Assembly (NCBI RefSeq): GCF_009728145.1
Contig: NZ_WOCA01000002.1
Coordinates: 248,001 to 312,000, forward strand
Source: Ornithinibacillus caprae
GTDB taxonomy: Bacteria > Bacillota > Bacilli > Bacillales > Amphibacillaceae
Length of the DNA: 64,000 bases
Reading direction: 5' to 3'
Under the pieces are notes generated by a model. It made no database searches, was not told where the DNA came from, and worked only from the letters and a program-made list of their open reading frames with translations. Of the stretch, positions 25,626 to 34,704 are shown piece by piece. The position numbers and the translations under genes are program-made. Position 1 is the first letter of the stretch. Each line of letters begins with the position of its first letter.

Positions 25626-26864
25626 ATGGGGAATTCAAGTGTTAGTAGTACATATCAAAGGTTAATGGATAATCAAATGATTCGGGAGACGTTGGTGTTT
25701 ATTGAATCGGATCATGATAGAACGGTGGCGGAACAAATTGCGATCACGGAAATTGAGGCACCACCATTTAAAGAGAAGACACGTGCGGAGGATTTTAAGA
25801 AACGATTAGAGGATTTAGGTCTTTCTGATGTTCGTATGGATGATGAAGGGAATGTATATGGAATTAGATACGGGACAGGAAAAGGTCCAAAAGTCTTCAT
25901 CTCAGCTCATTTAGACACCGTCTTCCCTGAAGGAACGGATGTGAGCGTGACTGAAAAGGATGGGATTTTGTACGCGCCAGGTATCAGTGATGATACCAGA
26001 GGATTAGCAGAATTATTAGGGGTTATACGAGCGGTTAATCACGCTAATTTACCAACGGTTGGTGATATTATTTTTGGTGGAACAGTGGGAGAGGAAGGAG
26101 CAGGAGATTTGCGAGGGGTGAAGGCATTTTTCCATGAAAACAAGGATATTGATGGTTTCATTTCTATAGATGCTCCAGGAGCAGATAGCATTGTTTACTT
26201 AGGTACAGGGAGTTATCGTTATACGATTACACTTAAGGGGGATGGTGGGCATAGTTTCAGTGACTTTGGTATTCCAAGTGCAACCCATGCGCTAGGTAGA
26301 GCTATATCCGCCATTTCAGATATTCAAACCAAAGTAGATCCAAAAACAACATTTACCGTAGGAGAGGTTTGGGGTGGAACCTCGGTAAATGCGATCGCAG
26401 AAGAAGCGGGAATGACTGTTGACCTAAGATCGAATGATCAGACCGAGTTAGACAAACTAGAGGAACAGTTTTTGCAAATAGTACGCAAAGCCGCTGAGTT
26501 AGAAAATACAAGATGGGATAGCAATACGATAACAGTGGATATCGATAAATTTGGAAATCGCCCACCGGCAAGTCAACCCAAAGATGCACCAATTGTTCAA
26601 GCTGCCTATGGAGCCATTGAACAAGTTGTTGGCCAGCCATCACTAGCAGGTGCAGTGAGTACAGATGCTAATTATCCAATGAGTTTAGGGATTCCATCTG
26701 TCACTTTAGGGTTAGGTGGAAAAGCTGGTTCTGCTCATACCCTTAATGAATGGTATGATCCGACTGGGGCTTTTATTGGCGTGCAAAAGAATTTTCTGGC
26801 TTTAATTGGGTTAGTTGGAATAGAGGGGATTTCGGAACCTTTATTAGAAAAGCGAGTGAAATGA
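25626..26864 (+). CDS. M20-family metallopeptidase
   Basis: A 412-residue zinc exopeptidase. Metal and catalytic motifs: ISAHLDTVFPEG (His, Asp), ISDDTRGLAELLGV, GTVGEEGAGDLRG (catalytic Glu) and the C-terminal AHTLNEWYD histidine. A dimerisation domain lies at ~195-310 (GGHSFSDFG). Resembles peptidase T-like or acetylornithine-deacetylase-like members; substrate unknown. ATG follows AAAGGAGGAAG. Confidence 0.85.
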   Translation: MGNSSVSSTYQRLMDNQMIRETLVFIESDHDRTVAEQIAITEIEAPPFKEKTRAEDFKKRLEDLGLSDVRMDDEGNVYGIRYGTGKGPKVFISAHLDTVFPEGTDVSVTEKDGILYAPGISDDTRGLAELLGVIRAVNHANLPTVGDIIFGGTVGEEGAGDLRGVKAFFHENKDIDGFISIDAPGADSIVYLGTGSYRYTITLKGDGGHSFSDFGIPSATHALGRAISAISDIQTKVDPKTTFTVGEVWGGTSVNAIAEEAGMTVDLRSNDQTELDKLEEQFLQIVRKAAELENTRWDSNTITVDIDKFGNRPPASQPKDAPIVQAAYGAIEQVVGQPSLAGAVSTDANYPMSLGIPSVTLGLGGKAGSAHTLNEWYDPTGAFIGVQKNFLALIGLVGIEGISEPLLEKRVK

Positions 26865-26874
26865 GAGGAAAAAG

Positions 26875-26908
26875 AAATGCCAGCTGATATGTTCAGCTGG
26901 CATTTTTG
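26875..26908. terminator. Bidirectional terminator between the M20 peptidase and panD2
   Basis: Stem AAATGCCAGCTGA (26875-26887) with TCAGCTGGCATTT (26893-26905), 5-nt loop, T run on both strands (TTTTTG; TTTCTTTTTC). Confidence 0.9.
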
Positions 26909-27301
26909 CTACTGTTTTACACCTTCTGGCCAATGTAGATCATGTTCCTCCACTTTGGTTATATTGTTTTCTTCATCTACAAAAACCACTTTTGGACGTA
27001 GTGTTTCAATTTCTTCCTCCGACATTTGGGCCATACTTAGAATAATGACAAGATCTCCTGGTGAAAACAAGTGGGCAGGGGGGCCGTTTAAGCAAATTCT
27101 TTTGGAACCTTCTGGAGCAGGTATGGCATATGTTTTCCATCTTGTGGCATTTTTTAAATTAGTTATTTGAACCATTTCATACGGTTTAATATCAGCCTCC
27201 TTCATTAATTTTTGATCAATTGTAATACTACCAACATAATCGAGCTCTGCTTCGGTTACAGTTGCTCTATGAATTTTCCCTTTGCACATTAAACGTTGCA
27301 T
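26909..27301 (-). CDS. panD: Aspartate 1-decarboxylase precursor (second copy)
   Basis: A second 130-residue PanD proenzyme with G24-S25 in DYVGSITID, K9, Y22, R54, Y58 and N72 (CLNGPPAH) all retained, so it should be active. It shares the fold but only about half its residues with the copy at 9110, so it is an old paralogue or acquired gene rather than a recent duplicate. It stands alone, away from other pan genes. ATG behind AGGAGG. A dedicated beta-alanine source outside CoA synthesis is possible. Confidence 0.92.
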   Translation of the reverse strand: MQRLMCKGKIHRATVTEAELDYVGSITIDQKLMKEADIKPYEMVQITNLKNATRWKTYAIPAPEGSKRICLNGPPAHLFSPGDLVIILSMAQMSEEEIETLRPKVVFVDEENNITKVEEHDLHWPEGVKQ

Positions 27302-27586
27302 GTTGTTAATCCTCCTAATTCCTTTACACTAAATTCACTGATATAAATGATATGAGTTGGATGATTATCTTATGAATGTTACTTATTTGGCAGATAAGGA
27401 ATTTTCTTATGCTGCGTCGAGATTATTGATATTTACTGATAAAAATGAAGCTTGAAATCTATTAAAAAATAGTGGTACTATGTATAAATCAGTGTGTAGA
27501 GATATTGGTTATGTTTATTGACCAAAAATATATGTCTCATGAGATACGTCTGCCATCTGAAATTTTATTATATGGAGTTGACGGAT

Positions 27587-28083
27587 ATGCATGAGGAAAC
27601 AAGGTTGCCTAGAAACGGAAAAGAATTTGTATTGTTTTTAGCTATTATTTCAATCCTTTCAGTAAACATTATTGCCCCTATTGTTACAGGTTTTGAATTA
27701 GGATTTAGTAGAGAAGTTTATATTAATACATTTCAATAATTCCATTTATATGGCTCTGTGTCATTTTATTGGTGACGCTTGTTGCGAACCCAATCGTTAG
27801 TAAATTGGTACCCAAGTTCGTTGGACCAAACGATGGATTTAATGCAAAAGTATTATTCACGATACTGTTTAACGTAACTATCTTATCTATTTTACTAACA
27901 GTGATTGGATCTTGGATTGGCATGGGAGAAATTAGTATGGAGCCAGTCCAATCATTCTTTTATTCTTGGCCACGTAACTTTTTCATTGCTTTTTGGGTTG
28001 AACTATTAATTGCCCAGCCAATAGCGCGATTTGCAATGAAGAAATTACACGAAAGTCAGGCAAGAAAAACAGTTAAAAATTAG
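27587..28083 (+). pseudogene. DUF2798-like membrane protein gene with a frameshift
   Basis: The first part (from ATG 27587; MHEETRLPRNGKEFVLFLA...) runs to a TAA at 27737 just after a TTT run. The second part continues in the -1 frame without its own start or ribosome binding site (IIPFIWLCVILLVTLVANP... to the stop at 28081-28083). One missing T near 27733 joins them into a ~166-residue protein with four helices and the DUF2798 look (paired FF/WPRNFFIAF and IAQPIARFAM motifs). Real decay or a sequencing error in a homopolymer cannot be separated here. Confidence 0.7.
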
Positions 28084-28125
28084 GGGTCAGGTCCCTTGTC
28101 CCATTTGGGACAAGGGACCTGACCC
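28083..28125. repeat. REP-like palindrome between convergent stops
   Basis: GGGGTCAGGTCCCTTGTCCC (28083-28102), short centre, complement at 28107-28125. It starts at the last base of the upstream stop codon and ends one base before the stop codon of the convergent GH18 gene. Confidence 0.92.
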
Positions 28126-29781
28126 TTATTTAGTTACATATTTACTACTTACATAGCCAGTCTTTTTACCATATTCAATCTTATACCATGATCCTTGTTG
28201 TCCTATAATTTTAATTTTTTGATTTTTCTTTACGGTACCAATTACTTTTGATTTTGTTGTGTTTTGCTGTCTTACATTTAGAACGGAAGCCCTTACTTTC
28301 CCATTTTTAGCTTTAAACGTATTAGCTACTGTTTTAGTAAGTTTGTAACTTTGAGTTAGTTTCGTTTGCTGTTTATTTGAGTTTACAGCACTAATGTTAA
28401 ATTTGTAGTTTCCATTTTTAAATTTAGAAGCATTCCATTGAATAGAGTGTGTTCCAGATTTTGTATTTACATTATTTCTTAACGTACTTACTACTTTCCC
28501 AGAACTATTAGCTACTTTAATGGTTATTTTTGATGGTTGGTTCACATGGTAAGTAAACTTAACCGTATGGTTTTTCTTGTTGTAAGATGTTTTTACTTTT
28601 TTGAGTACAGGCTTTTTAACGGCTGTTGGTTTAATAGGAACAGGTTTTGTTTCTTGTACTGGTTTCTCCTCAATAATTTCTTGTAATGGAGTAGTAATTG
28701 GGTTTGGTGCTGAAACAATACCACCATTTAAAGCTTGGTTTAGCTCACTCCAAATCCCTGCCTGTTCTTGTCCTAAGCTCCAGCTTCCCATTCCTTTTAA
28801 GTTATACTTATGAATTAGACCAACTTTATATTTTAACGACGTTGCATTTTCATACCAAATCGTATAGTTTCCTGGTGCAAGTGTACGGTTACCAACGACT
28901 GTTTTAGGGTCGGATTCTTTAATTGTAAACTTAGCTACTGCTGATTGTGAGATTTGGTCCATGGTTACTGTTCCATTATAACGAGTCACAATTTCATCAA
29001 TACGATTATTAGATATTCCAATTCCACCGTGTGGCTGTCCATCTACCCAATAACGACCAAAAAAGGGTACGCCTAAAACAATTTTCTCTGGTGGAGCATG
29101 CTTTAGTATAGCTTGTACGGTTTTCTCCACCCATGGAAAGCTAGCTACAGGTCCAACTGGTCCCCATTCATACGACTCATCATATGCCATAACCATTAAA
29201 TAGTCTGCATACTTTGCTAATTTTACATAATCATAGGAACCATGCCACCCTTTTGTCCAGTTGTTTGGGTTGGCTGCTACTGCAACAGATACTTCTTTAT
29301 CTAGTGGAATTTTTTCCCGTAAAAGACGAACGAAATCTGTATAAGCATCCTTGTCTACCTCGGTTACATTTTCAATATCTACATTAACTCCATCAAGATT
29401 ATACTGTTTAATTGAATCGGCTATTTGAGTCGATAGCTGCTCTCTATTTTGTAATGCAACACGACCGATGGTTCTATTCCAATGATTACTCAGGAACGGT
29501 ACAACTTTTATCCCTCTATTATGCATTTCATTAATAAATTTCGAATCTAGTTGATAGGTTAATTTCAGTGTTCCATCACTATTTAAATCAAAATAGCTTG
29601 GAGATACAACATTTAATGAACCATTAGTTTTATCTACATTTCTAATGAATGTGTCTGTGCTACCGAAGTAAATATATGACATATTAAAATTACTTGAGCT
29701 TGCACTGACATTTTGGTTGTAGTTTGGAAGAAAACTATATACTAATAATAATGATAGAAAAACCTTGAACATTTTTCTCAT
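28126..29781 (-). CDS. Secreted glycoside hydrolase family 18 protein with SH3-type domain
   Basis: A 551-residue exported protein. Signal peptide ~1-27. GH18 barrel ~30-345 with catalytic DGVNVDIE (E137), AYDESYEWGPVGP and GVPFFGRYW, similar to spore-cortex/peptidoglycan-type YaaH/YkvQ proteins more than to true chitinases. A proline-rich linker (~360-395), an Ig-like FlgD-type domain (~400-480; ITIKVANSSGKVVSTLRNN, WNASKFKNGNYKF), and a C-terminal bacterial SH3 domain (~490-551; LNVRQQNTTKSKVIGTV, YVSSKYV) follow; the SH3 domain should bind cell wall. Probable N-acetylglucosaminidase-type wall enzyme. Confidence 0.85.
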   Translation of the reverse strand: MRKMFKVFLSLLLVYSFLPNYNQNVSASSSNFNMSYIYFGSTDTFIRNVDKTNGSLNVVSPSYFDLNSDGTLKLTYQLDSKFINEMHNRGIKVVPFLSNHWNRTIGRVALQNREQLSTQIADSIKQYNLDGVNVDIENVTEVDKDAYTDFVRLLREKIPLDKEVSVAVAANPNNWTKGWHGSYDYVKLAKYADYLMVMAYDESYEWGPVGPVASFPWVEKTVQAILKHAPPEKIVLGVPFFGRYWVDGQPHGGIGISNNRIDEIVTRYNGTVTMDQISQSAVAKFTIKESDPKTVVGNRTLAPGNYTIWYENATSLKYKVGLIHKYNLKGMGSWSLGQEQAGIWSELNQALNGGIVSAPNPITTPLQEIIEEKPVQETKPVPIKPTAVKKPVLKKVKTSYNKKNHTVKFTYHVNQPSKITIKVANSSGKVVSTLRNNVNTKSGTHSIQWNASKFKNGNYKFNISAVNSNKQQTKLTQSYKLTKTVANTFKAKNGKVRASVLNVRQQNTTKSKVIGTVKKNQKIKIIGQQGSWYKIEYGKKTGYVSSKYVTK

Positions 29782-29998
29782 TTCATTTTTCCTCTCAATA
29801 TAAGTTGTGAGATTGCTAGATTGTTATGAAAATGAATAAATTAGCAACCGGTAAATTGATTATAATTGGCAAATCAAGAATTGAATAGCCGATAAATATT
29901 ACCAAATAGTTTTCCTAAATTATCCACTATACAAAACGATAAAAATAACTATAATTAATCTAAATCTATTTTTTCTAAAGGGGAAAGTGAAGGAATTG

Positions 29999-31717
29999 AT
30001 GAAAAAACAATGGTTTAAAGCTATTATACTTGCTATTTGTTTTGCCCTAATTTTTCCTTTTAGTTTACCGCAACAAATAAGTGCGTCTAATCTATCAGAG
30101 GAAAAAGTAATTATTCTATTTGAGAAAAACATTGATAAAAATGCAGTAGCGAATGCGAAGGGAAAAGTAAATAAAGAATTTAACCATATTCCAGCAGTTA
30201 GTATGTCCGTTAGTCCACTGGCGTTGAAAGGATTGAAGAACAATCCCAATGTACGTTTAATTGAAGAAGATCAAAAAATTGAGGTTAAGGGCCAAGTACT
30301 AGATTGGGGTATTGAAAAAACAGCGACGGTAACCGCATGGCGATCTGGATTAACTGGTAAAGGTGTAAAGATTGCAGTAGTGGATACAGGAATTGCTGCT
30401 CATGAAGATTTATCGATTGCAGGGGGTATTTCTGTTGTTAATTATACACCCTCTTATAGTGATGATCATGGACATGGTACACATGTCGCTGGCATTATTG
30501 GTGCCCAAAATAATGAATTAGGTATAGTTGGTACTGCTCCAGACAGTGACATTTTTGCTGTTAAAGCTCTTGATTACAATGGATCCGGTTACTTATCTGA
30601 TATTATTGCAGGTATTGATTGGTCGATTTCTAACCAGATGGATATTATAAATTTAAGTCTAGGAACCTCACAGGATTCTGTTGTCTTAAAACAAGCTATC
30701 GATCAAGCGTATCAAAAAGGAATACTAGTTATTTCAGCTGCAGGAAATTCAGGTAATAAGGATGGTAGTGGAGATACAGTTAATTTTCCTGCTAAATACC
30801 CGACATCAATTGCAGTAGCTGCAGTTGATTCCAATAATCAAAGAGGTTTATTTTCATCCACAGGAGAAGCAGTAGAAATAAGTGCCCCTGGTGTAAACGT
30901 AGTAAGTACGTATTTAGGAAACCAGTATATACGAATGAACGGAACATCGATGGCCGCGCCTTTTGTATCTGGAATCATTGCACTGTATTTGCAGGAAAAT
31001 CCGCATGCAACAATTCAAGATGTTCGAAGTCAATTACAAACGAATGTTATTGACTTAGGAGTAGAGGGTAGAGATTCATTTTATGGGTATGGTCTGATTC
31101 AAGCTCCACAAATGAAAGTAGTACCAGTTGGCGATGAAATAGTTACCGAGCCAAGTCAACCGGAAATAATTGAACAAGCTCCAAATGAGGAAAAAATAAT
31201 CCCTTTACCACCAGCTAAGCTTTCAAATCCTAGTAATTTTAAATCGAAGAAAACGAAGGCAACTACAGTAGAGCTAGGATGGAATAAAGTATCAGGTGCC
31301 AAGAAGTATGAAGTAAAAAGAAATGGTAAGGTAATCTATAGAGGAACAAAGACTCGTTTCGTAGATAAAAAGTTAAAAAGAAATAAAGTTTATACGTATG
31401 AAATAATAGCCATTAAAGATTCAGTGAAAAGTAACCCTACGAAGCTCCGTGTAAAAACGTTAAAAATAGATCAACCTACAAGCTTTAAATCAACATCTAC
31501 CAAAGCAACAACTGTTGGCTTGGATTGGAATAAAGTATCAGGTGCCAAGAAGTATGAAGTAAAAAGAAATGGTAAGGTAATCTATAGAGGAACAAAGACT
31601 CGTTTCGTAGATAAAAAACTGAAGAAGAACAAAACCTATAAATATGAAGTCAGAGCAATCAACACATCAGGTAAAAGTAAACCCACAACACTGAAGGTAA
31701 AGACGAAGAAAAAGTAA
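29999..31717 (+). CDS. Secreted subtilisin-like serine protease with two fibronectin-III-like repeats
   Basis: A 572-residue S8 protease. Signal peptide ~1-25, I9-type inhibitory propeptide ~32-90 (VIILFEKNIDKNAVANAKG), catalytic domain ~95-365 with D129 (VVDTGIAAHED), H159 (HGHGTHVAG), N in AAGNSG and S317 (NGTSMAAPFVSG). C-terminal part: acidic/proline linker, then two fibronectin-III-like repeats (~405-485 and ~487-570) encoded by near-identical DNA. The ATG at 29999 (GAAGGA upstream) is preferred; a GTG at 29987 is an alternative. Confidence 0.9.
   Translation: MKKQWFKAIILAICFALIFPFSLPQQISASNLSEEKVIILFEKNIDKNAVANAKGKVNKEFNHIPAVSMSVSPLALKGLKNNPNVRLIEEDQKIEVKGQVLDWGIEKTATVTAWRSGLTGKGVKIAVVDTGIAAHEDLSIAGGISVVNYTPSYSDDHGHGTHVAGIIGAQNNELGIVGTAPDSDIFAVKALDYNGSGYLSDIIAGIDWSISNQMDIINLSLGTSQDSVVLKQAIDQAYQKGILVISAAGNSGNKDGSGDTVNFPAKYPTSIAVAAVDSNNQRGLFSSTGEAVEISAPGVNVVSTYLGNQYIRMNGTSMAAPFVSGIIALYLQENPHATIQDVRSQLQTNVIDLGVEGRDSFYGYGLIQAPQMKVVPVGDEIVTEPSQPEIIEQAPNEEKIIPLPPAKLSNPSNFKSKKTKATTVELGWNKVSGAKKYEVKRNGKVIYRGTKTRFVDKKLKRNKVYTYEIIAIKDSVKSNPTKLRVKTLKIDQPTSFKSTSTKATTVGLDWNKVSGAKKYEVKRNGKVIYRGTKTRFVDKKLKKNKTYKYEVRAINTSGKSKPTTLKVKTKKK
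31280..31617 (+). repeat. 92-bp identical internal duplication in the subtilase gene
   Basis: Bases 31280-31371 and 31526-31617 are identical over 92 bp, offset by 246 bp (82 codons). They encode WNKVSGAKKYEVKRNGKVIY and following residues in each fibronectin-III-like repeat. Lower identity outside the block suggests gene conversion or recent partial duplication. Confidence 0.85.
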
Positions 31718-31720
31718 TTT

Positions 31721-31763
31721 GGGGTCAGGTCCCTTGTCCCAATTGGGACAAGGGACCTGACCC
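31721..31763. repeat. REP-like palindrome between convergent subtilase and M28 genes
   Basis: GGGGTCAGGTCCCTTGTCCC (31721-31740), AATT centre, complement at 31745-31763. Begins 3 bp after the subtilase stop; its last base is part of the M28 stop codon. Confidence 0.92.
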
Positions 31764-32746
31764 TATAAAATTGGCTCTTCATAATAATAATCTACTGGTA
31801 CTGGTGCAACTTGTGAACGTTCAAGTGCTGGTGTATCTTTTCTAGCTACTTGATAAATAGCTGCACCAACAATATCTGCAACATCTTTCAATTTTTCTTT
31901 ACTAATATAGTCGATAATGTCATCTTCTGTATGGTACCAAGGTTCAAGAGGTGTATGAATAAATAGTGCTGCTGGAATGCCTAGATTATGGAATGGAACA
32001 TGGTCACTTCTACCAAGCTCACTGTATGGAACAAGCTCACTTACACGAGAACCTGCTGCAGCCCCTAGATCTGTAACTGTATTCTTTTCGCCATCAGCTG
32101 TAAACATAACTAGATCACCAGCATCCACACTTCCAACCATATCTAACTGGAACATGGCAACCGTACGCTCTACTTCGTCTTCGGTCATAGCTTCCGCATA
32201 TCTTCTAGAACCCCATAATCCATATTCTTCTGCACCGAAGGCAACAAATTTAATCGTTGTATCTGTTGGTGTATTTGCAAAAACTCTAGCTAGCTCAAGC
32301 AATGCTCCAGTACCTGAAGCATCATCATTAGCTCCTGGTCCCCAAGGCACTGTATCATGATGTGCACCTACAATAATTTGCTGTCCATTGTCATGATTTT
32401 TCATGGGCTCTTTGACTGCTTCCACATTATAAGCTGTCACTTCATTTCCACCGGAAGGAAAAGTAAACTCATAGACATTGACATCTTTATAACCATAGCT
32501 TTCTAGTTCATCAACCAGATAGTCTACGGTTGCCAATTCTCCTTCAGTACCAGCTCCACGAGGTCCAATTACTTCAGATAAATATGAAATGTGTTGATAA
32601 ATATTGTCCTCGTTTACTCTCTTAACAACCTTGTTGTCAAATGCTTGCCCTGACTCTCCATTTGAAGCTGCAAATACCGGTGTTGTTAGAAGCATTAAAA
32701 AGACGAAAAATAAACTAGTAAACTTATAACCTTTCAATAAAAACAC
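31763..32746 (-). CDS. Secreted M28-family aminopeptidase
   Basis: A ~325-residue exported zinc aminopeptidase. Signal peptide ~1-26 (FFVFLMLLTTPVFAAS). M28 motifs: IVGAHHDTVPWGPGANDDASG (split here as HHDTV and ANDDASG), FVAFGAEEYGLWGSRRY with the catalytic/metal Glu pair, QLDMVGS, and GRSDHVPFHNLG. Probably degrades peptides released outside by the adjacent subtilase. Start is uncertain: GTG at 32746 or TTG at 32737; GAAGGGA is better spaced for the TTG. Confidence 0.88.
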   Translation of the reverse strand: MFLLKGYKFTSLFFVFLMLLTTPVFAASNGESGQAFDNKVVKRVNEDNIYQHISYLSEVIGPRGAGTEGELATVDYLVDELESYGYKDVNVYEFTFPSGGNEVTAYNVEAVKEPMKNHDNGQQIIVGAHHDTVPWGPGANDDASGTGALLELARVFANTPTDTTIKFVAFGAEEYGLWGSRRYAEAMTEDEVERTVAMFQLDMVGSVDAGDLVMFTADGEKNTVTDLGAAAGSRVSELVPYSELGRSDHVPFHNLGIPAALFIHTPLEPWYHTEDDIIDYISKEKLKDVADIVGAAIYQVARKDTPALERSQVAPVPVDYYYEEPIL

Positions 32747-33041
32747 GTCCCTTCTATTTTTTGCAGATTAGTGCCATGAAGCTAAGCAAAGACTAGCTTC
32801 CTAATTTTAAATATTCTTTTAATTTCAACGAAATCCTGCTTATTTCTAAAAAATGGTAATAAGGTAGGAGCTAATTTCAAGAAATTGATACTTAAGTATT
32901 AAAGTTGTTTTAATGTAATGGGAAAGAGAGTTCTGTAAAGAATAGGTAAATGGGTTCATTCTATTCTATTACCGTTCTATTTCCATGCTATTTTCGATAT
33001 ATTTTACTAACTATATATAAGATAAATTTTATAAAAGGGAT

Positions 33042-34574
33042 GTGGACGAGCTGATGAAGGGAAATAAATATTGGAAAAAAGTTGTTATGCTGCTCTTTAT
33101 CGTGGCAGTGGCATGTCTGCCATTTTCTAGCGAGGAAAAAGATCTTTTTGTAGTCGCATCGGATGAGCTAGCGGAAGGAACATCAAATCAATCATTAGAT
33201 GATAAAATTGATCAACTGCTCGAAGACGAACGATTGGATGGAGCAATGACTGGTGTGAGTATTCGAAAAGCGAGTGACGGAGAACTACTTTATTCACATG
33301 ATGGTGATATACGATTACATCCTGCTTCTAATCAGAAAATACTTACCGCTATTTCAGCACTTCGAACACTGGGTGCTGATTATCGGTTTACAACGGAAGT
33401 TTTAACTGATGGTAAATTGGAAGGGAAGGTTCTTCAAGGTAATTTATATGTAAAAGGAAAAGGTGACCCAACCTTATTAAAAGAAGACTTCGATCAGTTT
33501 GCAAATGAATTGAAGGAACAGGGGATTCATAAAATCAAAGGGAATCTAGTTGGGGATGACAGCTGGTATGATGATGTTCGTTTATCGACTGACTTAAATT
33601 GGGATGATGAATTTAATTATACTGCAGCCCAAATCTCAGCATTGACCATTTCTCCTAATACGGATTATGATGCTGGAACGGTTATCGTGGAGGTTTATCC
33701 TGGTAAAAAGGCAGGTGATCTTCCTGTCGTGAAACTGACACCGGAAACAGATTACCTTACGATCGTCAACAAAGCCGAAACAGTTGCAAAAGGTGAATCA
33801 AAATCTATTTCCATTGACCGAGAGCATGGTACAAATAAATTTATCATCGAGGGGAAAATCCCAGTCGATGGATCACTTTCTAGAGCGTGGCGAGCGGTAT
33901 GGGAACCAACTGGCTATGCACTAGATGTATTCAAAAAGTCTCTGGAAGAACAGGGAATCGAGTTAATTGGGAATTCACAGGTGACGTTAGGTACAACGCC
34001 AAACGAAGCTACTGTTCTTACGTCAAAACAATCCATGACGCTTGAAGAGCTATTAATTCCGTTTATGAAACTTAGTAATAATGGACATGGGGAAGTACTT
34101 GTAAAGGAAATGGGACAGTTTGTTCATGGAGAAGGTAGCTGGAGTAAAGGGCTAGAAGTTATGGAGGAAGTATTAGCTAATAATGGTTTATCGATGAATT
34201 CGATTTTGCTGCGTGATGGTGCAGGTATGTCTCATAAAAATCTGATTCCTGCAGATCAAGTTACAAAACTACTTTTCGAAGTACAAGATGAGAGCTGGTT
34301 CCCTGTATTTGAAAATTCATTACCAGTAGCAGGGGAGCCTGACCGCTTTGTAGGTGGAACGTTACGAAACCGTATGACTGGGGATTCAACAAAAGGAAAT
34401 GTAAAAGCAAAGACGGGCTCCCTAACTGGCGTTAATACACTATCTGGCTACGTTACATCAAAAGACGGCGAGAAATTGATCTTCTCCATCATGATGAACA
34501 ACTATATCACCGGATCAATGACCCAAATTCAAGACACCATCGCAACCACACTAGCAGAGCATGAGTTTGAATAA
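33042..34574 (+). CDS. D-alanyl-D-alanine carboxypeptidase/endopeptidase (PBP4, S13 family)
   Basis: A ~506-510-residue penicillin-binding protein of the DacB/PBP4 (S13) class. N-terminal export signal/anchor ~10-28. Active-site motifs: SNQK in HPASNQKILTAISALRTLG, the SNN triad in KLSNNGHGE, and KTG in AKTGSLTGVNTLSGYV; the large insertion domain between SxxK and SxN includes GNLYVKGKGDPTL. It trims or cleaves peptide cross-links in peptidoglycan. Start is GTG 33042 or ATG 33054. Transcribed alone; ends with a REP-like unit and then a strong terminator. Confidence 0.88.
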   Translation: MDELMKGNKYWKKVVMLLFIVAVACLPFSSEEKDLFVVASDELAEGTSNQSLDDKIDQLLEDERLDGAMTGVSIRKASDGELLYSHDGDIRLHPASNQKILTAISALRTLGADYRFTTEVLTDGKLEGKVLQGNLYVKGKGDPTLLKEDFDQFANELKEQGIHKIKGNLVGDDSWYDDVRLSTDLNWDDEFNYTAAQISALTISPNTDYDAGTVIVEVYPGKKAGDLPVVKLTPETDYLTIVNKAETVAKGESKSISIDREHGTNKFIIEGKIPVDGSLSRAWRAVWEPTGYALDVFKKSLEEQGIELIGNSQVTLGTTPNEATVLTSKQSMTLEELLIPFMKLSNNGHGEVLVKEMGQFVHGEGSWSKGLEVMEEVLANNGLSMNSILLRDGAGMSHKNLIPADQVTKLLFEVQDESWFPVFENSLPVAGEPDRFVGGTLRNRMTGDSTKGNVKAKTGSLTGVNTLSGYVTSKDGEKLIFSIMMNNYITGSMTQIQDTIATTLAEHEFE

Positions 34575-34576
34575 TT

Positions 34577-34596
34577 GGGGTCAGGTCCCTTGTCCC
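34577..34596 (+). repeat. REP-like unit (single) before the PBP4 terminator
   Basis: Exact GGGGTCAGGTCCCTTGTCCC inserted between the stop codon and the terminator stem. Confidence 0.92.
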
Positions 34597-34632
34597 AAAA
34601 ATTCCTCTCTTTACATTAGGAGAGGAATTTTT
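34597..34632 (+). terminator. Terminator of the PBP4 gene
   Basis: Stem AAAAATTCCTCTC with GAGAGGAATTTTT around a 9-10 nt loop, T run at the end. Confidence 0.85.
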
Positions 34633-34704
34633 CTGCTTTTGTTTGCATGGGAATTGAACATTATTCTCTTTACGATTTACATTCCCGTGTAGGGGATGAG
34701 AAAT

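Noticed and set aside
27720-27745. Programmed frameshift in the DUF2798-like gene
   Set aside because: The site is a short TTT followed by C, not a slippery heptamer, and no stimulatory stem follows; simple loss of a base explains it better.
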